Assembly (NCBI GenBank): GCA_027972325.1
Contig: JAPMOS010000017.1
Span: 516,501-580,500 of the forward strand
Reading direction: 5' to 3'
From: Paratrimastix pyriformis
Taxonomy: Eukaryota > Preaxostyla > Paratrimastigidae
DNA: 64,000 nucleotides
Shown here: positions 29,887 through 51,053 of the stretch, one piece after another
How the letters are laid out: each line of letters opens with the position of its first letter
How positions within the stretch are numbered: the first letter of the stretch is position 1
Made by a program: the position numbers and the translations under genes
Notes under the pieces: generated by a model
What the model was told of the DNA's origin: nothing
The model's input: the letters and a program-made list of their open reading frames with translations, nothing else
The model's database searches: none

Positions 29887-31859
29887 AAGAGACTTTGCCG
29901 ATCGGGGGCACGAGACCGTGGTTCGACCCCACTCCTTGCAAGTCTTTCGTTCTGGTGCCCGGCAGGAGGGAGCGCATCCCGGGTCTGCTATTCGCGGACG
30001 ACGTCTCTGTCCTTGGCGAGACCCCCGAAGCCCTGCAGCAAGCTCTCGACGAATGCGACGTGGTGGCACGAGAAAGGCGCTTCGAGTGGGCGCCTGACAA
30101 ATGTCGGTCGATGGCCTTTGAAAACTGGGCGGCCCAGCGCGAGGAGAAGCGCAAGAAGGAGCCCACTGCTGCGAAGCCGAAGCCGGAACCATGGTCAGTC
30201 CGTCTCAGCGGCAAGACGTTGGAACAGACCAGAGTCTTCCGCTTCCTGGGCGCGGAACTCGAATGCGATGCACGTACAAAGGCCCCCACGAGCGGACGGA
30301 TCCGGGCGGCCTGTGCGATGAGGGGCTCCATCAGCCGGCTGCTAGGCCGTGTTGGGGCCGTCCCCCCAAGGCTGCTCTGTGCATTGTGGCGCACCTTTGC
30401 CCTGCCGAAGTTGCTCTGGGCGGCGGCGGCCTTCCCTGACCTGCGCGACCAAAAGGCCGAGCGAGCAATGGACTCGGTTCAACGCGTCTTCGCCTGCTAT
30501 GCCCTCCAGTGTATGGGGCAAGCATCATCCGCAGCGGTCGAGGCCGATCTGGGCCTGATACCGGTGGCGGCCTTGCGGGCCCAGGAGATCATGTTCGAAT
30601 GGGGCCGCATCAAGCTGCTGCCGCAGGGCCGCCTGGTCCGCGAACTGGTGGAGCTGGGTGAGAAGGTGAGGACGGGACACCAGTGCATCGGCGAATGGGC
30701 CGGGGCTGCTGAGGCGGTCATGGCGGACTATGGCCTTGGCACGGGGGTGCGCCCGGTCGACGAGGCCATCCGGACCATCGGCATCGGGGCCTGGAAGGAC
30801 TTGGTCCGGAAGCGAGTGCGCACACATGTGGAGGCCAAGTGGCGCGCGAAGATGGAGGACGCCCACTCGCACCCAAGGCTGGCACTCCTGCGGCAGGTCA
30901 AGCAGGACTTTGGCCACAGCGAGGCCTACCTGGACGACATGAGCCCGGCGGGGCGCCGCATAGCAGCCCAACTGCGCGCAGGGATGTACCTGAACGGTGA
31001 GTTCATGCGCACCTGGAAGAACAGGCCTGAGGCGAAGCGCGGGGGAGCCTGCATCTGCTGCAACGACGCGGGGCCACTCGAGGACGCCCAACACATCATC
31101 CAGCAGTGCCCCGCCTACGAGGAGCTCCGCAAGAAGGCCTGGGACCGCCTCCATGCGACCCTGGGGGCCCCGGACTGGGCCCATCTCGAGGCCCTGGGCG
31201 CGGACAAGTGGCAGGTCATGATCGGGAGGCCGGCCGCTGGTTGGGGGCGCCCGACTCGTGAGGCCGTCAACCGGATTGCGGGAGACTTCTTGGCCCAGGC
31301 CCACGCGCGCCGGCTGCAACTGCTCAAGGTGCGACGAGCCGAGCCACCGCGGACGGCCGGCGATCGGAGGGCCCGGCGGGAGACGACACCACCGGGGCTG
31401 AGCCAAGGAAGGCTGCCTGCTGTGCCCATCCAGCAGACTAGCGGCCACCGAAACGAGGCCTCCACTACATAGCAATCGACCGAACCCCTCTCCTTTGCGG
31501 GTGGACGACGGCAGCGTCAGGCTCGCCGGGTGGGCTCGTCCTCAAAACCTGCGGGGAGGGGGGGGAAGTCTTAGGTCGTCGCTCTTCCATCCACTTTCTC
31601 TCCCTGTCTTGCTTTCGGGGCGACCTAGGATGGTGGCATACCGACCAAGCGCAACCACGAGGCCGAGGCTCACCAGCCGGATCGGTGATGAAGGAGGTGG
31701 GGGTGATGAGATGCGATGCATTTTGAGCCGAAGCCTATCGGGGGTGATGAGGTGACGGGGGAATTGGGGGATAAAAACCTTTTGTGATTTCTTTCTCATG
31801 GCTCCTTAGTTAGCCTCACACGAGGCTGCATTAACACGAGACTGACTGACTGACTGACT
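29887..31859 (+). mobile_element. 5'-truncated non-LTR retrotransposon (LINE)
   Basis: Begins within the reverse transcriptase and ends in the hairpin AGCCTC-ACAC-GAGGCT, AACACGAGACT and (GACT)n (31800-31859). The start is uncertain within about 29800-29940. It lies between TCF25 (stop at 29790) and the zinc-finger/LRR gene (start 32051), in the same orientation as both. Its 3' 110 bp recur at 4969-5079, so the family is still or was recently mobile. No target-site duplication could be delimited by eye. Confidence 0.85.
29895..31472 (+). pseudogene. LINE reverse transcriptase, C-terminal part of ORF
   Basis: One open frame of about 525 codons with no internal stop. Near its start is the catalytic block GLLFADDVSVLGETPEAL (the FADD form of the YxDD motif). 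The thumb and C-terminal region follow, with a C-x2-C-x10-H-x4-C knuckle near 31050-31120 (CICCN...HIIQQC), as in many LINE proteins. The fingers/upstream palm and any upstream ORF are missing, so it cannot be functional alone. The intact frame suggests a young insertion. The nominal start codon has no meaning because the frame simply enters from the truncation point. Confidence 0.85.
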
Positions 31860-32050
31860 CGCCGCGCAGCCGCCGGTCGTCGGCCTGTCCCTTTGACCAG
31901 GGACAGCCTTCTTTCCCTCTCTTTCTTTCTTCCCTCACCCCTTTCATCGTTCTTCTCCGGCAATTGCCCCATTGTCCCCGGGCCAACACGTTTTTCCCCC
32001 TCTTTCCGCCGCAGCATTGATTTGAGCATACTTTTTCCATTTTTGATTCG

Positions 32051-34788
32051 ATGGATATGGATAAAGCATTGCCCAAAATTGGCATTTCCCAACGGACCTG
32101 CCAGGCATGCGGGATCACCCTTCCTGAGGGCTGCCCACTCGTGGAAAAGCTTGAGCATTGCCGCAGTCGATTACACTTACAGCACTTTGTTCAATCGCAG
32201 CAACTTTTCACTGGCTCCGAAATCGTCCCCTGCGATATCGATAAGCAATTTCGGGTCCGTGCCACACATCGAACGATTCTCTCAAATCCGTCCGCAGCAC
32301 CTGTGTCTTTTATGTTGCTGCGGTGTTGAGACCCCCAAAACGGCCGAGCACCTGGCCTCTGCTGCCCACGCCAGTCAGCGGGTGTTGGCCTCCCTTCCCC
32401 CGGCCGTGTCGGCCTCCTCGGGACCTGCAGGCAGTGTTCGCGACGAGGATGCTGTCTGTCCCCCTCCCTCACCCCTCCCACCACCCCCGCCAACCGCCAC
32501 CCCCGCCACTTCGTCACATGCACAAGACAGGTCCCCATTCTCATTCTTGGTCCGGATCCGTCGCGTCGTTTTTCGGTGCCCAGGTTGCGAGTCGTCATAC
32601 TGCCACCCCCGCGACGGTCAGCCACCTGTGGGAGAGTTTGCCATCTGAATTGGTGCGGGCCATCGTGGAGGCCTCCCCGCGCCCAGACCGCTGCTACATC
32701 CAGCTGATGGGCCTCTCGCACGGCATCCGCACGGCCATTCGGGGCGCCCTCCGCGAGCTCTCCTTCGATGATCCATCCGACCCGGTCCTCTCCGAACTGA
32801 TCAGGCCCACCCCCGATGCCCTGGCCGCCCTGATTGGCCCCTGCAAATCCCTCCGCAAGCTCACCCTGTCCATCCCCGAGGGTTGGTGCGACCTCGACGA
32901 GGCCGCACAGGGCCGCTGCTTGGATGCGATATTTGCCGGACACACCCAGTTGGCCGCACTCGAGTTTCGGATGGGTGTGGAAGCTTCGTGGTTTGTCTTC
33001 TTCTCCGAATCGCACCTCGAGCGCATCCTGGGCCACCTGCCCGGCCTGGTGGAGCTCACGTGCCGCCAGATTGACATGACCGCCCGCCTGCTGGCCGTCC
33101 TGGCCCGCTCCTGCCCTGGCCTCCAGGCGCTGCGATGCTCCATCCCGTATGGATGCGCGTCCCCGGACTGGACTGCGCTGACGCCCCTCTCGGGCACCCT
33201 GAAACAGCTCGACCTGGGGTCTTACTCGAACCCCAAGATCATGGCAGTCCTGGTGTGTGGTCTGACGGCCGTGACCAGTCTGAAGCTGGCAGACTGCCCG
33301 CCGGCAGCCCTCAGGCCCCTCGCCCCGCACCTGAGCGTCCTTGAGCTGATCGCAATGGATGATGAGGACCTGCCAGGCCCATGGCTCTGCCGGCTCACGG
33401 GGCTCACCCTGGTACTGGGCGGAGGCGCCGACCGGCCCTTCTCCGCTCGGCTGGCCCGGCTGCTGTCTGCCAATCAGGCCACCCTGCGCAACCTAGGCCT
33501 ATCGATGTCCCTGCCGGCCACAGAGGCTCCGGCCCTGGTGGCCGCCTTGCGTGGGCTGCCCCACCTGGCGGGCCTCCACTTGGCCGTCAGCGGGGACTGT
33601 TCGTTCGCGGCCCTGATGCCCCCCGATCTGCTCGATCGGCTGACGCGGCTTGAGATTAACATCAAATCGACCCCGTATGGCTTTGACTTTGCCACCCCCG
33701 AGGCAGCAGATGATCTGGTGCTGCGCATCGCCAGCCCGAGCCTCCAGCGACTGAGCCTCGTGGTGGCCAAGCTGGACCGGCTGGTGGTGGCCTGTCCGGC
33801 CCTGGAGCAGCTCACCCTGGGCATGTGGTCCGACTGTCTGCTTTCTCTGGGCTGCCCCCGGCTGCGCCACCTCCAGATGCCCGCCCTGCGCCTGGCCGGG
33901 GACGGGGCCGGGGCCGGGCCAGCACCAGCCCCCATGCCCGATCTGGAGCATGTCGAGCTGACCGAGGACACCTACTGGACGAATCCCGCCTGGCTGCTGG
34001 CCGGGGGCTGCCCGCGGCTGCGGGTGCTCTCGGGGGTGCGGCTGACCCGGCCCGACCTGCTGGCCCGGCTGGGCGCCTGTGCGTCGCTGGTCCGCCTGGA
34101 ACAGCTGGATGTGACCTGGCTCCGGGGCCCGCAGGTGCTGCGGCTGCCGGGGCAGGTGGAGCAGCTGCGGTTGGAGATCAAGGCCAGCCACAAACGGGGG
34201 CCGCTCCGCGTGTCGCCCGTCGACATGTGTGTGGAGGCCCCCGGGCTGCTTGTCTTCGACCTGGGCATCGTGGCGGAAAGTCCTTCGGCCCGGGTGCGTC
34301 TGCACAACTGCCCGTCCCTCATGTTCCTCTTCCTCGGCTCGGGCGCGGCCTCGGTCGGCCTCCAGGTGGACGAGGACGCGGGGATCCCGACGATGCAGCC
34401 CCGGGAAATCAGCCTGGATGGTGGTCTCGAGCCGTCCAACCTGCTTGACTTACTGGCCCGGCACGGGGCCCGACTGTGTAAACTCAGCCTTTTGGGTGGG
34501 GCGCTTCGAGGGGCCGCCTGGCCACCGCTCACGCAGGCCCTGTCTCGACTGCCCCGACTGACGAGCCTCGAGCTGGGTCTCGCCCGCCAATCGGCTCGAC
34601 TGGACCTCGCCTGCCCACAGCTGCGCAGGCTCCGCATCACAGACACGGACAGAGTGAAGGTGGTCCTGGCCTGCCCCCAGCTGAGGGAGCTGAAGGGATG
34701 CGCTGCCCCCTGCCAGGAGTTGGAGTTTGTCGTGCCTGCCCCAAACCTGGACCCCAACGACTTACGAGGGTTCGTGAGGAATCTGTAA
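32051..34788 (+). CDS. Zinc-finger / F-box-like / leucine-rich protein
   Basis: Three exons close in frame: 32051..32254, 32298..32453, 32584..34788 (2565 nt, 854 aa). The donors are GTCCGT and GTCTGT. The short N-terminal exons carry CQACGITLPEGC and a matrin/U1-like finger (CLLCCCGVETPKTAEHLASAAH, that is C-x2-C then H-x5-H). The large exon opens with an F-box-like helix pair, ESLPSELVRAIVEAS. It then runs as irregular leucine-rich repeats (SLRKLTLSIPEG, LVELTCRQIDMT, GLHLAVSG, LEQLTLGMWSD, RLRVLSGVRLT, LTSLELGLA) to the C-terminus. This fits an F-box/LRR substrate receptor. The fusion of the zinc finger depends on the 130-bp intron 32454-32583; if that splice is wrong, the LRR protein starts at a Met near 32518. 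Confidence 0.7.
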
Positions 34789-34849
34789 TGCTTTCTTGGA
34801 CTTATCGCCTGCGCAAAAATACACTGCTCACGCCTCGAGATGACGACTG

Positions 34850-35035
34850 GGGGCAGTCATGGGGGGGCGGCAGTCATGGGGGGGGCAGTCATGGGGGGGC
34901 AGTCATATGGGGGCAGTCATATGGGGGCAGTCATATGGGGGCAGTCATATGGGGGCAGTCATATGGGGGCAGTCATGGGGGGCAGTCATGGGCATGGGCA
35001 GTGGGTGGCATGGGGCAGTCATGGGGGCAGGATGA
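34850..35035. repeat. CAGTCATATGGGGG minisatellite
   Basis: Imperfect 11-16 bp units (GGGGGCAGTCATATG) in the tail-to-tail gap between the LRR gene and CFAP221. C-rich simple sequence follows at 35060-35120. No gene is seen in 34789-35183. Confidence 0.85.
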
Positions 35036-35183
35036 TCTGAGAGATCGGCTTCCGGGTCCACCCCCTCCCCCTCCCCCTCCCCCTCCCTCCCCTCCCTCCC
35101 TCCCTTCCCTCCCCCCCACTCACACGAGGTCCGACGAAAGTGCCCATCCATCCATCCACCGATTCAAATCGGAGTCGTTTCAA

Positions 35184-44533
<9,350 letters not shown>

Positions 44534-44800
44534 CCAAAAGGTGTGCAGGCTGCAGCCGGCATCGTTCTGGGAGCGCCCAGTCAGTCTCGTGTGAGTGCCC
44601 TAAGATGGAAATAAGAAGCATCACTTGAGGTGGCTTTTTTTCCAAAGCGCTGTCGGACCAACGATTAAATCTGTTGCAAAAGTACAAAAAAAGGTGAACC
44701 CTGACAAGATCCACCAGAGCGCAGCTCGGTGTCGGAGTGGGCACAGGAGGGTGGAGGGAGAGGGAAGGGGCACTCAACGGCGTGGGTGGGTCCCTGGAGG

Positions 44801-46946
44801 TCAACTCAGGGCCGAGGTGTAGATGGCGAAGGGGCCCGGGCAGCTGCGATTGAAGTGCCAGCCGGGGGGGTAGCGACCCGGGGATGGGCGGGGCGCTTCG
44901 GAGCTCACAACGATGGCTGCCCCCCGGCAAGACCAAGAGAGGGCCAGACGTGAGTGTGTGAGCGTGTAAGTGTGTGTGTGTGTGTGGGGGGCATATCGCC
45001 ATGAGGGGTATATCACCAGCGGCATGGATCCCGACCTTGACCAGGGGGGCGAGCGACCGGAACGAGCCGACATCACCCAGGTTGGCTATCGGCCCCCCGG
45101 GGGGAAGAAGGGCACGACATACGACCAGGGCAGAAGGGAAGGGACGGGAAGGGAAGGAGGAGAGTTGTGTGAGGGGAGGGTGAAAACCGATCGACCCCAT
45201 CCATGCCGCCACCATTACCCCCATTGAACCGGTCCCCAATCGGGAGGGGGGGGAGGAGGGGGAGGAGGTGATAGATTCGTGGTGATCGCCGTTGGTGGTG
45301 ATCGACCCGGGGGTGCGATAGACCAGGGAGGGAGGGAGGGAGGGAGGGGTGAGACGAGACCTTGTGGCGGCGCGGCGATCTGCATGCCGCCCTGACCCTC
45401 GACGGCCCCCTCAAACTCCGCGCTGGCGGCCTGCTCCCCGGCGCTCAGCCCCACCAAGGCCGCGTCCGCCTCGGACTCGGCTTCCTCGGCCGGGGTCAGA
45501 GCCGCACGGGGCGTGCGAAGAGTCGCGGGGGGGTCGACCGGGGGAAGGCAGGCGGCCTGTCGGGGCGACACGGGGACCTGGCCCAGGACGCGTGGGGTCC
45601 GGGGGGAGGAGGCGAGGGGCGTGCGGGGGGTGCGTGGGGACGGGGCCCCCATGAGGATCAGCTTGCGCGGGCTGTACTCGCGGCCCTCGGCCAGGATCTC
45701 GGGAATGGTGGCTGTGGTGGTGCTGCTGTTGGTGCGCGGGCTGGCGAGCTGTTGCTGCTGCTGCTGTTGGTGTGGTGAGCGTGGGCTGGGCGTGGGGCTT
45801 GGCGGCTCGCGGGACGAGGCCGAGTTGAGGCTGGTTGCCTCGGTGGGCGAGAGCAGGGCAGGCTGGGGCTGGGCGGCGCGCAGGGAGGCCAGGTTGAGCA
45901 TGGGGATGCTCGGACGGAACCCACTACCCGTGGGTGGGCTTGAGATGGTGGTGGTGGGGGCTGCAGAGGCCTCGCATGGGGGTGAGTCGGGAAGAATGGT
46001 GGCTGGGACCTCGGGGATGGTGGCGGCGGCTGGGGGCTCTGTGCTCGGGGTGGCGGGGGTGGGTGTGGAAGGAACCTCGGGGATGGTGAGGGGTGGGGGG
46101 ATGGTGGCTGGTACCTCGGCAGATGTGGCCGTGGTGGATGGAACCTCGGGGGCAGGGGCGGTGATGCTGGTGCTGGTGGTGGCTGGAACCTCGGGGATCT
46201 CCCCCAAGACGGCAGGCGCCGGGATGGCAACAGCCGCAACATCAACCGAAGCAGGGACCACGGGCTCAGACACCGTCGCGGCCGTGGCTGGGAGCGCCGG
46301 GGCGGCAGCAGGGGCGGCGGCCTCTGCAGATGGCGGTGCGATGATGCAGGCGGCAGTGGAGGGCGGGGTGATGTCGACATTCCCAGAGGGGACGAGAGCC
46401 ACATCAGGATGAGGGGCAGCAGGGGTAACAGCCACATCTGCCGCCACAGGGGTGGGAGCCACATCTGTCATAGAGGTAACAGCCACAACGACCGCGGGGG
46501 TAACAGCCACATCCGGCTGTGGGGCAGCAGCAGCAGCAGGGGGAACAGCCACATCTGCCACAGGGGTAGGAGCAACATCGGCCGCAGGGGTAACAGCCGC
46601 ATCCGGCTGTGGGGCAACAGCAGCAGGGGTACTCGCCACCAGGCTGAGCGGGGGAATGACCACACGGGCCCCGGCGCCCAGCACCATGGGCGGGGCCAGG
46701 GGGGCCGTGGTCAGGGGCGAGACGGGCCCAGAGGGGGGCGGGCTGGCGGTGATCGGTGTTGCCATGTCGAAGGGGACCAGCAGGGGGCAGGGCGAGGCCG
46801 AGAGGGATGGAGAGGGGGCCGCGGCGGGCATGGCGGAGGTGGGGCTGGTCGCGCTGCTGGCGGCGATGCCCGTGAGGAAGGACTGCGGGGCCTGCGCAAC
46901 CCAATGGTTGGATGTGAGGATGGATGGAGTGAGACGGGTGGATGGA

Positions 46947-46980
<34 letters not shown>

Positions 46981-47356
46981 GGTGGTGGTGGTGGTGGTGA
47001 TGATGGTGATGATGATTCGATGATGCTGATGTAAGCTGATGCTGTCTCCATGAAGCTGCGGACCGTGGCTGGGGATGTGGGTGTCGCCGGGGTTGGAGCC
47101 ACGCCGGGGGATGGCGACCTCAGGGCACCAGCCGCCAGCCGGGTGGGGGCCGGGGGCAGGGACACGGGGATGGCCGCAATTCGGCCGGAGGCCAAGGGGG
47201 ACGAGGAAGGGGAGGCCGATGGCGATGGAGGGGAGTGCAGGGAGCGGGAAGGGGTTGGCTGGCGAGAGGAGACGATGTGGGGATTGGATGATGGGGGGAG
47301 GGGATGGGGAGGGGAGGGAGCGACAAAAAAAATGAGCGACGATTGAGATTGTGTGT

Positions 47357-47388
<32 letters not shown>

Positions 47389-48394
47389 GTGCGACAGGGA
47401 GGCAGATTCCGGACCGAGGGTCGCATCCGCAGGGGCGATGCCCGCTTCCCGCCCCCGGTGACCAGCAGGGGTGATGACGGCAGCAGGCCGCCCACACGGG
47501 AGAGCAGCGACCCGGGGGGACCCACCATCGAGCGAGCCGATGGGGACCCAGCGGGGATCCCCCGCGAGGGGGTGGAAACAGTCGACGGAACCCGGGGTGG
47601 AGTCTCCGGACGAGCTAGTGCGGCAAGGTCGGCCGTGCCCACCAGGGTTGTCGACTGGATCATGGTCCGGAGCTCAGCGAGACTCGGACCTGGGGGATAG
47701 TGGCAGACTTTCGGAAAAACAGAAAAAAAAAACACAAAAAAACAGACGCCGCGAAAATAGGGTGTTTTGGGCACAAGCAAGGAATTTGGCGAGGGTCTGG
47801 GAGGGAGCTGGTGCGGTGCATTGGATGATCTCGCGAATGCGCCCGCCGGCATCGAGAGCGTTCAGTTCGGACTTGAACGTCGCTGAAAGTTCAACGACAA
47901 ATCGTGACGAAAAAAAAAAAAACGATGCGCACAAACGATTTTGGGAGAGCCAGTAGATCAGGGCCGCAGCCTCGCATTTCACGGCATTGAGGGCGTCAGT
48001 CTCGGAGGATGGCCCGGAAAGGCTACGTCCACGATGAGATCGATTAAGAATTTTCCAGTGGGGACGGAGAACACACAGACGTAAGAGAGGTGATGGCAAA
48101 CTGGCATGCACTCAGCCTCGCAAGGAATTCCTGAAAACAGAAATCTTGCGCAAACTGCTGCAGTGTGCGCAATGTGAGCTCTCGAACTTCCAGAACCTCC
48201 GATCCGATGATCGAGTCCAGGAAACTAACAAGGGCTGGATCCTTCCGGTCAAACAGAGCCATGCATACACTGCGATTGGCAAAGAAGAGGGCGAAATAGG
48301 AAAACTGTTTGGTGGCCCTGGGCAAATCTCCCTGGGCCTTTTGAAAAATGGCCCGAAGCTCATCCATGGCTTCAGTATCGGCTTTGACACTCAT
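44801..48394 (-). CDS. Armadillo-like protein with long Ala/Pro-rich linker
   Basis: The start MSVKADTEAMDEL is at 48394 and the stop at 44801. Exons 48081..48394 and 47937..48022 plus the exon beginning 47882 close in frame. They give helical, armadillo-like text (FLDSIIGSEVLEVRELTLRT, KCEAAALIYWLSQN, LNALDAGGRIREIIQCT). A large exon, 45361..46889, encodes about 510 residues of low-complexity Ala/Pro/Thr/Val sequence with degenerate repeats (VTPAADVAPTPVADVAVPPA) and many SPR-type phosphorylation-like motifs. The last exons return to helical text (GDVGSFRSLAPLVKVGIHAA) and end FAIYTSALS. I cannot name the gene. It is distinct from CFAP221, which starts 267 bp downstream on the same strand. 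Joins between 47880 and 46889 are not resolved. Confidence 0.65.
46935..47395. repeat. (GAT)n/(GGT)n and (GT)n-poly-G in ARM-gene introns
   Basis: ATGATG/GTGGTG run at 46945-47015 and (GT)n ending in a G run at 47350-47388. Confidence 0.85.
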
Positions 48395-48456
48395 CTCAAG
48401 CCGAATTTTGAACCAGAGAGGAGATTGCCAGGTACGACGCGGGACTGTAAACTATA
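48395..48456. promoter_or_regulatory. 62-bp head-to-head promoter gap (ARM-like / DHHC)
   Basis: The two start codons are at 48394 (minus) and 48457 (plus). Both genes must be driven from within 62 bp or from each other's first exon. No TATA box is visible. Confidence 0.6.
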
Positions 48457-50996
48457 ATGTCCGGCCGACCCAGCAAATTGAAAGAGACTCCGGTCACAGG
48501 GCCACCACGCTACGTCGTGTGGACCGGGTTAAACACATTTTGTTGTGGAGGCCGACTATATGTGGGCTCCAACTGGCTGCAGGCCCTTTTTAGTCATTTT
48601 TTGATCATCCTCCCTCCTGCCGCCATTACCGTCTTATTTATTATGATCGCCCGTGGGGTTGTTTCCCCTTCCACACCAGTAGACACTGTTATCCTGATCC
48701 TTCTCTGGGTTTTTATGCTCCTTTCAGGTCGCCCATCTCCCAACGACTCGATCCTTGCTCATCCATCTGTCTCCGTCCTGTTCTTTCCACTAGATGCTTT
48801 TTACGTGTGTGGTTTTGCGTCTTTGATTTTTTGTACCTTTACCGACCCTGGCGTCCTCCCGAAATACTCTGCTGAAGCCCCACGACGTCTGTCGGAATCA
48901 CTCTCTTGGCATTTCTGACGCTTTTCGCAGCGGAAGAGGAAGCTGACTTCCAGAAACGCGGGCTCCGCTATTGCGGTCCGCATTTCGATGACTTTTTCTC
49001 AACCATCTTGTTCCCATTTGAAATAGATACATGCCATTGTGTCAGGCCACCACGAGCCTCACACTGGTCTCTTCCTCTTCATGTGCGATTTTTTTTGTTC
49101 TTATCATTCCCCGCCATTTTCACAGCACTTATTGCAACCATTGCGTGGATAAGTTCGACCACCACTGTCTGTGTAGTGGCTATTGCCCCGGTCTCATCCC
49201 GCCCCGTCTTTTTTTTTTTAGGTCCATGGTCTGCTCCGAGTCGGCATCCCCCCGGTTCATCACTCCCCATCGCACCGCAGGGTTGGGAACTGCGTCGGAG
49301 GCCGGAACTACCGGTTCTTCTTGAGTTTCCTGTACTCAGTATGTCTGGAGTGTCTGACGGTGCTCTGCTTCTGCGGGCTGGCCATCTACGTCATCGTGTG
49401 CACGCCTGTCACCAGTTCTGCTCCGCTCCCGGTGTTTTGTGAGTGGTACCCAGTGGAGGTGGTGGATGGTACCCCGGGGGTGGGTGGGTGGTCCCCCAGT
49501 GGTGGTGGGGGTAGATGGGATCCCAGTGGAGGTGGTGGATGGTACCCCCGGCGGTGGATGGTACCCCAGTGGAGGTGGCGGATGGTACCCGGTGCTCGTC
49601 ACCGCATGGGGGGTCCCATCCATCGGCACGGTGTCATCACCACCCCGCCACCCCGGGGGTACCATCCACAGCCCCTGGGTCCCATCCGCCATCCGGGTCC
49701 CATCCACCACCTCACCATCCACCACCACCCCCACCACCCGGAGGTCCCATCCACCACCCCGGGGTCATCCTTCCTCACCCCTCTGCCTTTTTCCCCTTTC
49801 CGCCCATTCCGCACGGCCATGTCGTGTCGCCGCCCCCCTGGCCTGGGCTGTCCGGCCTTGCCCCTCGCCTCCGGCTTTTCCTCCAGGCTGGATCATCTTC
49901 CCGTCTGTCATCCAACCTCCTCCCCGTCGCTCACCGATTGACCCTGCCCCCATGCCCATGGTCCATGCCATCCTCCTCCTCCTCCCCCCCCCCCCCCCCC
50001 CCCCGAAACCCGCCCTCACACTCCTCCTGCTTCGCCTGCCATCCGCACTCCCCTCCTGCCACTCACAGCACAGCAAACACACGCTCACCGGCGTTCTTCT
50101 GCGATGATCCAACAACACACGCACCCACACGCCTGCCATCTACACGCCCAGGTGTATTCGTTCTTCTGCTGTCCAACACCTGCCATCCACACTCTCCCAC
50201 GCACCCACACACACCTACCCAGGTGCGCCGTGGCCGTGTATTCGTTCTTCTGTGTGATGCCCGTGATTGGGCTGGCCTCCATGCACTGCCGCCTGGCCGC
50301 GACCAACACCACCACCCGCGAGGACGTCCGTGCGCCCTGCCCCCCCAGCCGCCCTTGCTGCTCGGACCACATCACAACACCGCCATCCCTCTATCCATGC
50401 CGCCGTGCCCGTGCCCTTTATCGCTCTGTCACCACCACCACCCCTGCGTGCGCGCGTCGGTGCAGCGTCACAATGTGTCATTGTGTCAATGGGTGTCTGT
50501 GCCGATCAAATTTGTGTGTCGATGCCGATCCACCTTCCTTGCCCAACGCATCCAAAGTGTGTCGGTGCAGATCCGCGCCTCGTTGCCTCCAATGTGTCAA
50601 TGTGTCGTCATCAATGTGTGTCTGTGTGTGTGTCTGTGTGCCGATCCGCACCTCATTCCTTGGATTGTGTCGATGTGTCGTCAATGTGCGTCTGTGTCTG
50701 TGTCTGTCTGTGCAGATCCGCACCTTCTTCCTGCGGGCGCCCAACCCCTACGATGAGGGCTGCGGCAAGAACTGCGGTGGGATCTGGTGCAGCCCCCTCG
50801 GCCCATCGTCCGTTCCCACCGCATCATCATCATTCACCAATTGTCATCGCCCAATCGTCATCATCCAATCGTCATCATCCAGTCATCATCCAATCATCAT
50901 CCAATCATCATCATCCAATCATCATCCAATCATCACCATCACCATCACCATCATCATCATCATCATCATCATCCAGTCATCATCATCATCATCCAG

Positions 50997-51053
<57 letters not shown>

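Noticed and set aside
29850-29945. tRNA-like T-arm (GTGGTTCGACCCCAC) near the LINE 5' junction
   Set aside because: No acceptor stem, D arm or anticodon arm can be paired upstream at the required spacing.
29895-31472. Reverse transcriptase frame as a host gene
   Set aside because: It is the C-terminal part of a LINE protein and is followed by the same 3' terminus seen in another genomic copy.
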